Below are positions 17,199 through 24,588 of a stretch of DNA of 32,076 nucleotides, in pieces. The notes under the pieces were generated by a model. That model was given only the letters and a program-made list of their open reading frames with translations, made no database searches and had not been told where the DNA came from. Every line of letters begins with the position of its first letter. Position 1 is the stretch's first letter. Source of the DNA: Azohydromonas aeria (GTDB lineage: Bacteria > Pseudomonadota > Gammaproteobacteria > Burkholderiales > Burkholderiaceae_C). The translations under genes were made by a program, and so were the position numbers. Where the stretch lies: the NCBI RefSeq assembly GCF_009760915.1, contig NZ_VIDQ01000082.1, forward strand, positions 285-32,360, read 5' to 3'.

Positions 17199-18013
17199 GG
17201 GGTGCTGGCGGATTGGGAAGCGCCGGTGGCCGGCGGCGCCTGGGCCGGCGCGCGCTGCATCAGCTCGCGCGCGTGCGCGATCGGGATGGCGTAGCTGATG
17301 CCCGAGGGCTGCGTCAGCGCGCTCTCGCGTCCGGCCTTGACGAAGACCATGTTGAGCACGCCGACGATCTCGCCGCTGGCAACGTCGACCACCGGGCTGC
17401 CGCTGTTGCCGGGATAGGCCGTGGCGTCGAGCTGGTACAGGTCGAAGGGGCCCTCGCGCAGCTGGCGGATGGCCTGGTTGCTGAGCTGCGTCGAGTTGGG
17501 CGTGGGCAGCGAGGCCGGGGTGATGGCCGAGACGATGCCGTGGTGCGTCACCGGCGAGTAGCCCAGCGCGCTGCCCAGCGGGAAGCCGGTGAAGGCGATC
17601 TCGGTGCCCTCGGCCACCTCGGTCGCGGCCGACAGCGCCAGCGCCGGCAGCGGCGCGCCCTCGATGGCCAGCAGCGCCAGGTCGTGGCGCCGGTCCAGCG
17701 CCAGCAGCACGGCGCGGCGCACCTCGGCGCCCTGGCCGCGCGCGCGCGGCACGCCCACGGCCAGCGGCGCCGCGGCCTCGTCCGCCTTCGCCTCGGGCAG
17801 CACGTGCGCGTTGGTCAGCACCCGGCGCCCGTCGCCCACCACGAAGCCGGTGCCGTGAAAGCCCAGGCGCGGGTTGTCGGTGGCGCGCCACGAGCCCACC
17901 ACCACGACCGACGGCTTTATCTTGGGAATCAGGGCCGACAGCTGTGCCGCGGCCGGCTGCAGGACGGCGCACGACAGCAGGGCCGCCGTGGCGAAGAGGC
18001 GCTTGAAGTTCAT
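17192..18013 (-). CDS. Exported trypsin-like serine protease (HtrA-like)
   Basis: This 273-aa protein has a signal peptide (MNFKRLFATAALLSCAVLQ, cleavage near AAA|Q). The S1 family triad is intact: His70 in VLTNAHVL, Asp111 in DRRHDLALL and Ser204 in YPGNSGSPVV. It resembles the protease domain of DegP/HtrA but has no PDZ domain; after the catalytic Ser it continues to SGISYAIPIAHARELM and ends in a Pro/Ala/Ser tail. It should act in the periplasm or outside the cell, probably in protein quality control. ATG 18013 was chosen for the signal peptide. It lies 31 nt after the DUF805 gene on the same strand, possibly in one transcript. Confidence 0.88.
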   Translation of the reverse strand: MNFKRLFATAALLSCAVLQPAAAQLSALIPKIKPSVVVVGSWRATDNPRLGFHGTGFVVGDGRRVLTNAHVLPEAKADEAAAPLAVGVPRARGQGAEVRRAVLLALDRRHDLALLAIEGAPLPALALSAATEVAEGTEIAFTGFPLGSALGYSPVTHHGIVSAITPASLPTPNSTQLSNQAIRQLREGPFDLYQLDATAYPGNSGSPVVDVASGEIVGVLNMVFVKAGRESALTQPSGISYAIPIAHARELMQRAPAQAPPATGASQSASTPQ

Positions 18014-18044
18014 CGGTCGTTGCGGCAGTGAAGTCAGGGCGGGC

Positions 18045-18392
18045 TCAGAACTCGCTGCCCAGGTCCTCGCCGTAGCGGTTGCGTCCCGGCGTGCCGGGCA
18101 GCAGGCCGTTCTCGATGAGCGTCCAGACCATGCCGATGAACGGCACCACATTGATCAGCACCCACCAGCCGGACTTGTCGCGGTCGTGCCAGCGCTTGAC
18201 CGACACCGCCAGCGCCGGCCAGGCCAGCAGCAGGTTGACGATGTCCTCGGCCTTGTCCTCGCTCAGGCCCGCCACGCGCAGCAGCGTGGTGCCCAGCAGT
18301 CCCAGCCCCAGCAGCCCGGCCACGCCGTACAGCCACCAGATGCGCCGCGGAATGCGGCCCCGGAAGCTGAAGTAGATCTGCTGCGGGCTCAT
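18045..18392 (-). CDS. DUF805 family membrane protein
   Basis: This 115-aa protein begins with the family's SFRGRIPRRIWW motif, has hydrophobic segments at about residues 19-40, 50-62 and 75-98, and carries the hallmark KRWHDRDKSGWW and the C-terminal GTPGRNRYGEDL. Function is unknown; such proteins are small inner-membrane proteins. The start MSPQQIYFSF matches the family, and the longer frame does not. It lies upstream of the exported protease on the same strand and is divergent from the exonuclease gene, with 95 bp between. Confidence 0.9.
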   Translation of the reverse strand: MSPQQIYFSFRGRIPRRIWWLYGVAGLLGLGLLGTTLLRVAGLSEDKAEDIVNLLLAWPALAVSVKRWHDRDKSGWWVLINVVPFIGMVWTLIENGLLPGTPGRNRYGEDLGSEF

Positions 18393-18475
18393 TGCCTCTT
18401 CGGCGAGCCAGGGGGAAGACGGGATCATGGGGCGGGTGCAACCAAACGCAATCCATTCTCCCATGCGACCCCGGC

Positions 18476-18481
18476 CACAAT
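18476..18481 (+). promoter_or_regulatory. -10 box for the exonuclease gene, suggesting a leaderless transcript
   Basis: CACAAT is six bases before ATG 18488, and no Shine-Dalgarno sequence precedes that ATG. Confidence 0.45.
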
Positions 18482-18487
18482 GGCCCG

Positions 18488-19585
18488 ATGGACCGTGCAC
18501 AAGCCACAGCCGGCACCGGCGCGCGCGACCTCGTGGTGGAGCGGCCACAGGGTCTGTACTGCCCGCCCGGGGACTTCTACATCGACCCCTGGCAGCCGGT
18601 GGAGCGGGCCGTCATCACCCATGCCCACGCCGACCATGCCCGCCGCGGCCATGCCCACTACCTGGGCAGCGCGGAAGGGCAGGGCGTGCTGCGCGCGCGC
18701 ATGGGCGCCGACATCGCGCTGCTGGCGCTGCCCTGGGGCGAGGCGGTGGAGCACCGCGGCGTGCGCATCAGCCTGCACCCGGCCGGCCACGTGCTGGGGT
18801 CGGCGCAGGTGCGGCTGGAGCACCAGGGCGAGGTCTGGGTGGTGTCCGGGGACTACTGGCTTAGCGGCCACGAGCAGGAGGCCAACGCCACCTGCACGCC
18901 CTTCGAGCCGGTGCGCTGCCACTGCTTCATCACCGAGTCCACCTTCGGGCTGCCGATCTACCGCTGGCAGCCGCAGTCCGCACTCTTTGCCGAGATCGAT
19001 GCCTGGTGGGCCGGCAACGCCGCCGCGGGGCGCGCCAGCGTCCTCATGGGCTACGCCTTCGGCAAGGCGCAGCGGCTGCTCGCGGGGGTGGACGCCGCCA
19101 TCGGACCCATCGTCGTGCACGGCGCGGTGGAGCCGCTCAATGCCGCGTACCGCGCCGCGGGCGTGGCGCTGCCGCCCACGCACCGTGTCACGGAGGTGGC
19201 CAAGGAAGACCTGCGGCGCGCGCTGGTGGTGGCGCCGCCCTCGGTGTCGGGCTCGCCCTGGCTGCGCCGCTTCGGCGAGGCCAGCGACGCGTTCGCCAGC
19301 GGCTGGATGGCGCTGCGCGGCGCGCGCCGCCGGCGCGGCGTGGACCGCGGCTTCGTCATGTCCGACCACGCCGACTGGCCGGGGCTGCAGCGTGCCATCG
19401 CCGCCACCGGCGCGCGCCGCGTCATCGTCACCCACGGCTACGAGGCCGTGATGGTGCGCTGGCTGCAGGAGCAGGGCTACGAGGCCGGCGCCTTCCGCAC
19501 CGAGTACGGGGACGAGGCGATCGAGGGCGAGGCGCCCGCGGTGGAGGAAGCGCCGGGCAACGAGGCCGCGAGCGGCGCACCCTGA
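18488..19585 (+). CDS. Ligase-associated DNA exonuclease (metallo-beta-lactamase/beta-CASP fold)
   Basis: This 365-aa protein resembles the DNA ligase-associated exonucleases (mRNA 3'-end processing factor-like). Metal site motifs are visible: THAHADH with His45, His47, Asp49 and His50, HPAGHVLGS with His97 and His101, and SGDY with Asp122, then MSDHADWPGL and THGYEAVMVRWL in the C-terminal part. Bacterial relatives usually sit with an ATP-dependent DNA ligase and a Lhr-type helicase; neither is seen nearby. The last 30 residues are an acidic Ala/Glu/Pro tail beyond the normal family end. It converges on the pat-like gene with a 21-bp gap. Confidence 0.87.
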   Translation: MDRAQATAGTGARDLVVERPQGLYCPPGDFYIDPWQPVERAVITHAHADHARRGHAHYLGSAEGQGVLRARMGADIALLALPWGEAVEHRGVRISLHPAGHVLGSAQVRLEHQGEVWVVSGDYWLSGHEQEANATCTPFEPVRCHCFITESTFGLPIYRWQPQSALFAEIDAWWAGNAAAGRASVLMGYAFGKAQRLLAGVDAAIGPIVVHGAVEPLNAAYRAAGVALPPTHRVTEVAKEDLRRALVVAPPSVSGSPWLRRFGEASDAFASGWMALRGARRRRGVDRGFVMSDHADWPGLQRAIAATGARRVIVTHGYEAVMVRWLQEQGYEAGAFRTEYGDEAIEGEAPAVEEAPGNEAASGAP

Positions 19586-19606
19586 CGGCCCGCCGCGTTC
19601 ACCCCC

Positions 19607-22264
19607 TCACAGATCCATCCAGATCCGCCGCGTCCCGTCCGCCCGGTCGGGCGGCCCCTCGCTGAAGCCCAGGCGCTTGCCCAGGCCGCGCATGGCGGCG
19701 TTCTCCTCCAGCACCACGGCCACGATGCGGCGCGTGCCCTGGCCCTTCAGGTAGGCCACGAGCTTCTCCATCAGCAGCATCCCCAGCCCGCTGCCCTTGA
19801 GGTCGGAGCGCACCAGCACGCCGAACTCGGCCTCCTCGTTGTCCGGGTCGGCCACGGCGCGGGCCACGCCCAGCGTGAATTCGCCGCCCGCGGGGTTCGG
19901 CTCGGTGACGACGAAGGCCATTTCCCGGGCGTAGTCGATCTGCGTCAGCCGCGCCAGCTCGCTGCGCTCGATGCTGCGGCGGCTGTAGAACACGCGCATG
20001 CGGATGTCCTCCGCCGACACCCGCGACAAAAACTCCAGGTGCTGCGCCTCGTCCTCGGGCCGAATCGGCCGCAGCGTGAGCGCGCGGCCGCGCCAGTCCA
20101 CCGTCTCAACCAGCCGCGTCGGGTAGGGCCGGATCGCGAAGTTGGCCTCGCCGGCCGGGCAGGCGCTGCTGGCGCGGATGCGCGCATCCAGCGCCACCAC
20201 GCCGTCCGGGCTGGCAATGAGCGGGTTGATGTCGAGCTCGGCGATCTCCGGCACGTCGGCCAGCAGCTGCGATACCGTCACCAGCACGCCGTAGAGCGCC
20301 TGGTGGTCCACCGCCGAGGTGTCGCGCCAGGCGCCCAGCAGCTTCGACACGCGCGTGCGCCCGACCAGCGAGCGCGCCAGCGGCTCGTTGAGCGGGGGCA
20401 GACCCACGGCGCGGTCGGCCAGCACCTCCACCGCCGTGCCGCCATGGCCGAACAGCACCACCGGGCCGAACAGCGGGTCGATGGTGGTGCCCACGATCAG
20501 CTCGCGCGCGTGCGAGCGCTTGACCATCTGTTGCACCGAGAAGCCCAGGATCAGCGCGTCGGGGCGGCGCGTGCGCACGCGCTGCAGCATCGCGGCCGCG
20601 GCCTCGCGCACCTCCAGCGCGCTGTTGAGGTCGAGCACCACGCCGCCCACGTCGGACTTGTGCGTGATCTGCAATGAAAGGACCTTCAGCACCACGGGGA
20701 AGCCGATGCGCTGCGCGGCTTCCGCGGCCGCGTCCGGGTCGGGCGCGGTGCTGGTGGTGGCCGCCACGGGAATGCCGCAGGCCGTGAGCACGGCCTTGGC
20801 CTCGGGCTCGGTGAGCATCTCGCGCCCGGCGGCCAGCGCCTGCTGCACCAGGGCGCGGGCGCGCGCGGTGTCGGCCACGGGGCGCGCGGGCGCGGCCGGC
20901 GGTGCCTCCATCAGCTGCGCCTGGTTGCGCGCGTAATCCACGCCCAGCGCGAAGGCGCGCACCGCCTGCTCCGGCGTGTCGAACACCGGCAGCCCGGCAT
21001 CGTGGAAGCGCTGGCGCGCCTCGGCCACGGCGCCCTGGCCCATCCAGCAGCTCAGGAGGCGCGGCGGCAGCCGCTTGAGCAGCGGCACCAGCGCCTGCGC
21101 GATCTCGCCGCTGGGCACGATGGCGGTGGGCGCGTGGATGAACAGCAGCGCCGGTTGCGCCGGGTCGGCGGCCAGCGCCTCCAGCGTGGCCACGTAGCGC
21201 TCCACCGGCGCGTCGCCGATGAGGTCCACCGGGTTGCCGTGCGACCAGTTCGGCGGCAGCAGCGCGTCCAGCCGCTCGACGGTGGCGTCGGCCAGGCGGC
21301 TGAGCTTCACGCCGGCATCGGCCGCGGCGTCGGCGGCCATCACGCCGGCGCCGCCGCCATTGGTGACAATGACCAGCTCCTCGCCGCGGCGGCCGCGAAA
21401 GCGCGACAGCGTCTCCGCGGCGATGAACAGCTCCTGCAGCGTGCTCACGCGCAGCATGCCCGCGCGCGCGATGGCCGCGTCGAAGACCAGGTCCGAGCCG
21501 GCCAGCGCGCCGGTGTGCGAGGCCGCGGCGGCCTGGCCCGCGCTGGAGCGCCCGGCCTTGACCACGATCACCGGCTTGTTGCGCGCGGCGGCGCGCGCCG
21601 CGGACATGAACTTGCGCGGCGCGCTGATGCTTTCGATGTAGAGCAGGATCGCGCGGGTGCGCGCGTCGCTGGCCAGGAAGTCGAGCATGTCGCCGAAGTC
21701 CACGTCGGCGCCTTCGCCCAGCGAGACGAAGTGCGAGAAGCCCACGCCGTTGGCGCGCGACCAGTCGAGCATGGACGTCATCAGCGCCCCGGACTGCGAC
21801 ACCAGCGCCAGCTCGCCGGGCAGCGCGTCCACGTGCGCGAAGCTGGCGTTGAGGCCCAGGCGCGGCGTGAGCAGCCCGATGCAGTTCGGGCCCAGGATGC
21901 GCAGCAGGTACGGACGCGCGGCTTCGAGCATGGCGTGGCGCGTGTCGCGGTCGAGGCCCGCCGTCATCACCACCGCGGCGCGGGTGCCGCGCGCGCCGAG
22001 CTCGGCCACGAGCTGCGGCACGCTGGCCGGCGGGGTGCAGATCACGGCCAGCTGCGGCGCCTCGGGCAGCTGCGCCACGCGGGCGAACACCGGCTGGCCG
22101 TCGAGCTCGCGCAACCGCTTGTTGACGGCCCACACCGGGCCCTTGAAGCCGCCGGCGCGCAGGTTGCGCCACACCGTGGCGCCCACGCTGCGCTCGCGGT
22201 CGGTGGCGCCGATGACGGCCACGGAGGCCGGATCGAACAGGAAATCCAGGTTTCGAATGCTCAT
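19607..22264 (-). CDS. Pat-like NDP-forming acyl-CoA synthetase / GNAT acetyltransferase fusion
   Basis: It encodes 885 aa, almost the length of Salmonella Pat and E. coli PatZ (886). Order: CoA-binding Rossmann domain (residues ~5-130, VAVIGATDRERSVG), ligase-CoA domain (~150-300, ILGPNCIGLL before it), ATP-grasp domain (~490-710, VVLKVLS.QITHKSDVGGV), GNAT domain (~725-885, EFGVLVRSDLKGSGLGMLLM). Pat acetylates lysines, for example inactivating acetyl-CoA synthetase. Here ASHTGALAG contains His250 at the position of the phosphohistidine of active acyl-CoA synthetases, so the synthetase part may work. MSIRNLDF is the likely start, and CACAGT six bases upstream suggests a leaderless mRNA. Divergent from usp. 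Confidence 0.93.
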   Translation of the reverse strand: MSIRNLDFLFDPASVAVIGATDRERSVGATVWRNLRAGGFKGPVWAVNKRLRELDGQPVFARVAQLPEAPQLAVICTPPASVPQLVAELGARGTRAAVVMTAGLDRDTRHAMLEAARPYLLRILGPNCIGLLTPRLGLNASFAHVDALPGELALVSQSGALMTSMLDWSRANGVGFSHFVSLGEGADVDFGDMLDFLASDARTRAILLYIESISAPRKFMSAARAAARNKPVIVVKAGRSSAGQAAAASHTGALAGSDLVFDAAIARAGMLRVSTLQELFIAAETLSRFRGRRGEELVIVTNGGGAGVMAADAAADAGVKLSRLADATVERLDALLPPNWSHGNPVDLIGDAPVERYVATLEALAADPAQPALLFIHAPTAIVPSGEIAQALVPLLKRLPPRLLSCWMGQGAVAEARQRFHDAGLPVFDTPEQAVRAFALGVDYARNQAQLMEAPPAAPARPVADTARARALVQQALAAGREMLTEPEAKAVLTACGIPVAATTSTAPDPDAAAEAAQRIGFPVVLKVLSLQITHKSDVGGVVLDLNSALEVREAAAAMLQRVRTRRPDALILGFSVQQMVKRSHARELIVGTTIDPLFGPVVLFGHGGTAVEVLADRAVGLPPLNEPLARSLVGRTRVSKLLGAWRDTSAVDHQALYGVLVTVSQLLADVPEIAELDINPLIASPDGVVALDARIRASSACPAGEANFAIRPYPTRLVETVDWRGRALTLRPIRPEDEAQHLEFLSRVSAEDIRMRVFYSRRSIERSELARLTQIDYAREMAFVVTEPNPAGGEFTLGVARAVADPDNEEAEFGVLVRSDLKGSGLGMLLMEKLVAYLKGQGTRRIVAVVLEENAAMRGLGKRLGFSEGPPDRADGTRRIWMDL

Positions 22265-22270
22265 GCGCCG

Positions 22271-22276
22271 ACTGTG
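22271..22276 (-). promoter_or_regulatory. -10 box for the pat-like gene, suggesting a leaderless transcript
   Basis: CACAGT on the minus strand lies six bases before the ATG at 22264; no Shine-Dalgarno sequence is seen. Confidence 0.45.
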
Positions 22277-22344
22277 CCCGCACCCAGGCGCGGCGCGAAG
22301 GCCGCGCGCCATGCCCGGGCGCAAACTTTTTGTGTGCGCCGCGC

Positions 22345-22358
22345 TTGCTCAAGATCAA
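22345..22358. promoter_or_regulatory. FNR/ANR-like binding site upstream of usp
   Basis: TTGCTCAAGATCAA differs at only one position from the FNR consensus TTGATnnnnATCAA and keeps the C/G positions of ANR-type sites. Its centre is about 53 bp before the inferred usp transcript start. Universal stress genes are known FNR/ANR targets in other proteobacteria. Confidence 0.5.
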
Positions 22359-22392
22359 CAGGCCCTTCTTCAAGGGCTTGGCATGGACGGGC

Positions 22393-22398
22393 TACAGT
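22393..22398 (+). promoter_or_regulatory. Candidate -10 box for usp
   Basis: TACAGT gives a transcript start near 22405 and a 50-nt leader. Just upstream, GCCCTT (22362-22367) and AAGGGC (22372-22377) form a small inverted repeat. Confidence 0.4.
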
Positions 22399-22454
22399 GC
22401 TCGATGGGCCGGCGTCGGGCGGCGGCCCGCACACCACACGAGAGGAGACCGCCG

Positions 22455-22937
22455 ATGAAGATCCTGCTGCCCGTGGACGGGTCGGCCCTGGCGCTGGATG
22501 CCGTGCGGCACGCGCTGGCGCTGGTGGGCGAGGGCCTGCGCGCCAGCTTCGTGCTGGCCAACGTGCAGGAGCCCACCACCTTCTACGAGATGATGACCGT
22601 GCACGACGCCGAGGCGCTGGCGCGGCTGAGCGAGGGCGCCGCGGCGCACGCGCTGGAGCCGGCGCAGGCGCTGCTCGACGCCGCGGGCGTGGAGTACGAG
22701 GTGCAGGTGGGCAACGGCGACGTGGCGCACACGCTGCTCGACATCGCCGAGGAGCAGCAGTGCGACGCGATCGTGATGAGCGCGCGCGGCGTGGGCGGCT
22801 TCGCGGCGTTCCTGGGCTCGGTGTCGCGCACGCTGCTGCACGACTGCACGCTGCCGCTGACCATCGTGCGGCATGCCGAGCCCGAAGCCGAGGCCGAGCC
22901 GGACGCCGGGGGCGACGAGGAGAGCGCCGGTGGCTGA
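22455..22937 (+). CDS. Universal stress protein (UspA family)
   Basis: This 160-aa protein has one Usp domain: the start MKILLPVDGS is typical, and SARGVGGFAAFLGSVSRTLL is the nucleotide-binding loop region. Compared with G2xG9xG(S/T), the first Gly is Ser and the loop is one residue short, so ATP binding is not certain. The tail after IVRHAEP is acidic (about 20 residues) and unlike the family core. GAGGAG seven nt before the ATG makes the start firm. Usp proteins help cells survive stress, often low oxygen. Its stop codon overlaps the GTG start of the adenylate-forming enzyme gene by eight bases. An FNR-like site lies upstream. Confidence 0.93.
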   Translation: MKILLPVDGSALALDAVRHALALVGEGLRASFVLANVQEPTTFYEMMTVHDAEALARLSEGAAAHALEPAQALLDAAGVEYEVQVGNGDVAHTLLDIAEEQQCDAIVMSARGVGGFAAFLGSVSRTLLHDCTLPLTIVRHAEPEAEAEPDAGGDEESAGG

Positions 22938-24336
22938 TGTTGCTTCCGCCGCGGCCCCGATGTTCGACCTGCTGCGCGCTGGTGCGGTGGCCTGGGACGT
23001 GGTCAGCGCCGGGCGCGGCGACGCCGCGCTGCTGGCGCAGCGCCAGCGCCAGCGCCTGGCCGAGCTGGTGCGCGCGGCGCAGGCGCAGTCGCGCTGGTAC
23101 GCGCGGCAATTGCCCGCCGACGCGGCACGGCTGCCGCTGACCGCGCTGCCGGTGCAGCGCCGCGGCGAGCTCATGCGCCATTTCGACGACTGGGTGTGCG
23201 ACCCGGCGCTGCGCCTGGCCGAGCTGCGCCCCTTCGTGACCGACCCGAACCGCATGGCCGAGCCGTTCCTCGGCCGCTACACCGTCTGGGAGTCTTCGGG
23301 CACCAGCGGCGAGCCCGGCTACTTCGTGCAGGACGCGGCCTCGATGGCGGTGTACGACGCGCTGGAGTCGCTGCGCCACGGCGGCTCGCCGTGGAGCTGG
23401 CCGGTGCCGCTGGGACTGGGCGAGCGCATCGCCTTCGTCGGTGCCACCGACGGCCACTTCGCCACCTGCGTCAGCGTGGAGCGGCTGCGCCGGCGCCAGC
23501 CCTGGATGACGGCCAACCTGCAAGCCTTCTCGATCCTGCAGCCGGTGCCGGCGCTGGTGCGCGCGCTCAATGCCTGGCGGCCCAGCATCATCGCCACCTA
23601 CCCGACGGCCGCGGCGCTGCTGGCCGAGCAGGCGCAAAGTGGCGCCTTGCGCATCGCGCCGCGCGAGGTCTGGACCGGCGGCGAGACGCTGGAGCCCGGG
23701 GTGCGGCGCCACGTGCAGCAGGTCTTCGGCTGCCGCATGCGCAACAGCTACGGCGCTTCCGAGTTCCTGGCCATGGGCTGGGAATGCGACCAGGGCGCGA
23801 TGCACCTCAACAGCGACTGGGTGATCCTGGAGCCGGTGGACGACGACTACCGCCCCGTGGCGCCGGGCCAGCGCTCCACGCGCGTGCTGCTGACCAACCT
23901 GGCCAACAAGGTGCAGCCGCTCATCCGCTACGAGCTGGAGGACCAGGTCGTCGTCCAGCCTGGGCCCTGCGGCTGCGGCAGCGCGCTGCCGGTGATCCAC
24001 GTCGAGGGCCGCGGCGACGACCTGCTGCGCATGGAGGCGCGCGCCGGCGGCACCGTGATGCTGCTGCCGCTGGCGCTGTCCACGGTGCTGGAGGAGCACG
24101 CGCGGGTCTACGACTTCCAGCTGCGCCAGTGCGACGGCCGCACGCTGGCGCTGCGCCTGGGCGGCCCGGCCGCGAGCGAGGCCAAGGCCGCGCTGCAGCG
24201 CTGCCGCCAGGCGCTGCAGCACTTCGCGCAGGCGCAGGGCCTGGTGCCGCTGGAGCTGCTCGACGAGACCGCGCTGCCCATGCTGCGCGGGCGCAGCGGC
24301 AAGCTGCGGCGGGTGCTGGCGTGTCCGGGGGAGTGA
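22930..24336 (+). CDS. PaaK-like adenylate-forming enzyme (phenylacetate-CoA ligase / CoF synthetase family)
   Basis: This 468-aa protein belongs to the ANL superfamily. The phosphate loop is ESSGTSGEP at 121-129, the aromatic/acid motif YGASE at 274-278, then TNLANKVQPLIRYELED at 323-338 and the hinge GRGDDLL at 360-366. A CGCG motif at 347-350 recalls the Cys-containing loop of PaaK. It probably activates a carboxylic acid as acyl-adenylate and may pass it to CoA; the substrate is unknown. GTG 22930 is preferred, because GAGGAGAG lies five bases upstream; ATG 22960 is an alternative. The overlap with usp suggests translational coupling, an unusual pairing. Confidence 0.85.
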   Translation: MADVASAAAPMFDLLRAGAVAWDVVSAGRGDAALLAQRQRQRLAELVRAAQAQSRWYARQLPADAARLPLTALPVQRRGELMRHFDDWVCDPALRLAELRPFVTDPNRMAEPFLGRYTVWESSGTSGEPGYFVQDAASMAVYDALESLRHGGSPWSWPVPLGLGERIAFVGATDGHFATCVSVERLRRRQPWMTANLQAFSILQPVPALVRALNAWRPSIIATYPTAAALLAEQAQSGALRIAPREVWTGGETLEPGVRRHVQQVFGCRMRNSYGASEFLAMGWECDQGAMHLNSDWVILEPVDDDYRPVAPGQRSTRVLLTNLANKVQPLIRYELEDQVVVQPGPCGCGSALPVIHVEGRGDDLLRMEARAGGTVMLLPLALSTVLEEHARVYDFQLRQCDGRTLALRLGGPAASEAKAALQRCRQALQHFAQAQGLVPLELLDETALPMLRGRSGKLRRVLACPGE

Positions 24337-24414
24337 CGAGGTAGGTTGCGGGGGTAACCAGGAGGAGCCGGACCGCCGGTATCCCGTCAGCCACGATGCC
24401 CCGCACCCCGATCC

Positions 24415-24538
24415 GTCATTCCGGCGGAAGCCGGAATCCACGCGCACCGGGGCGGTGGAATGGCCGGCGCCGGCGCGTGCCTGCGCTGGCCGGCGAGACA
24501 TCGCGGCATGCGTGGATTCCGGCTTTCGCCGGAATGAC
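24415..24538. repeat. REP-type inverted repeat pair
   Basis: Two nearly identical copies of GTCATTCCGGCGnAAGCCGG (continuing AATCCACGC) face each other at 24415-24443 and 24511-24538, about 67 bp apart. Each copy also folds on itself (ATTCCGGC / GCCGGAAT, 4-base loop). This is the layout of paired REP/BIME elements. It lies in the 252-bp convergent spacer between the PaaK-like and hydrolase genes and may act as a terminator. Nothing else is recognised in this spacer. Confidence 0.85.
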
Positions 24539-24588
24539 GAAGTAGAAGGCGGCCCGAATCGGCCTGTCGGTCTGGTATTTCGGGCGTT

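Noticed and set aside
15762..17972. 736-aa open frame spanning clsB antisense and the protease
   Set aside because: It runs through two real genes in the wrong frame and shows no family motif.
20106..22373. 755-aa frame in the pat-like region, and antisense frames of 712 aa and 426 aa
   Set aside because: All are shadows of the GC-rich pat-like gene, whose domains are clear; only the last part of the 426-aa frame, from 22455, is real (usp).
24415..24538. Possible CRISPR array or IS end
   Set aside because: Only two copies in inverted, not direct, orientation; no transposase or target duplication is seen.
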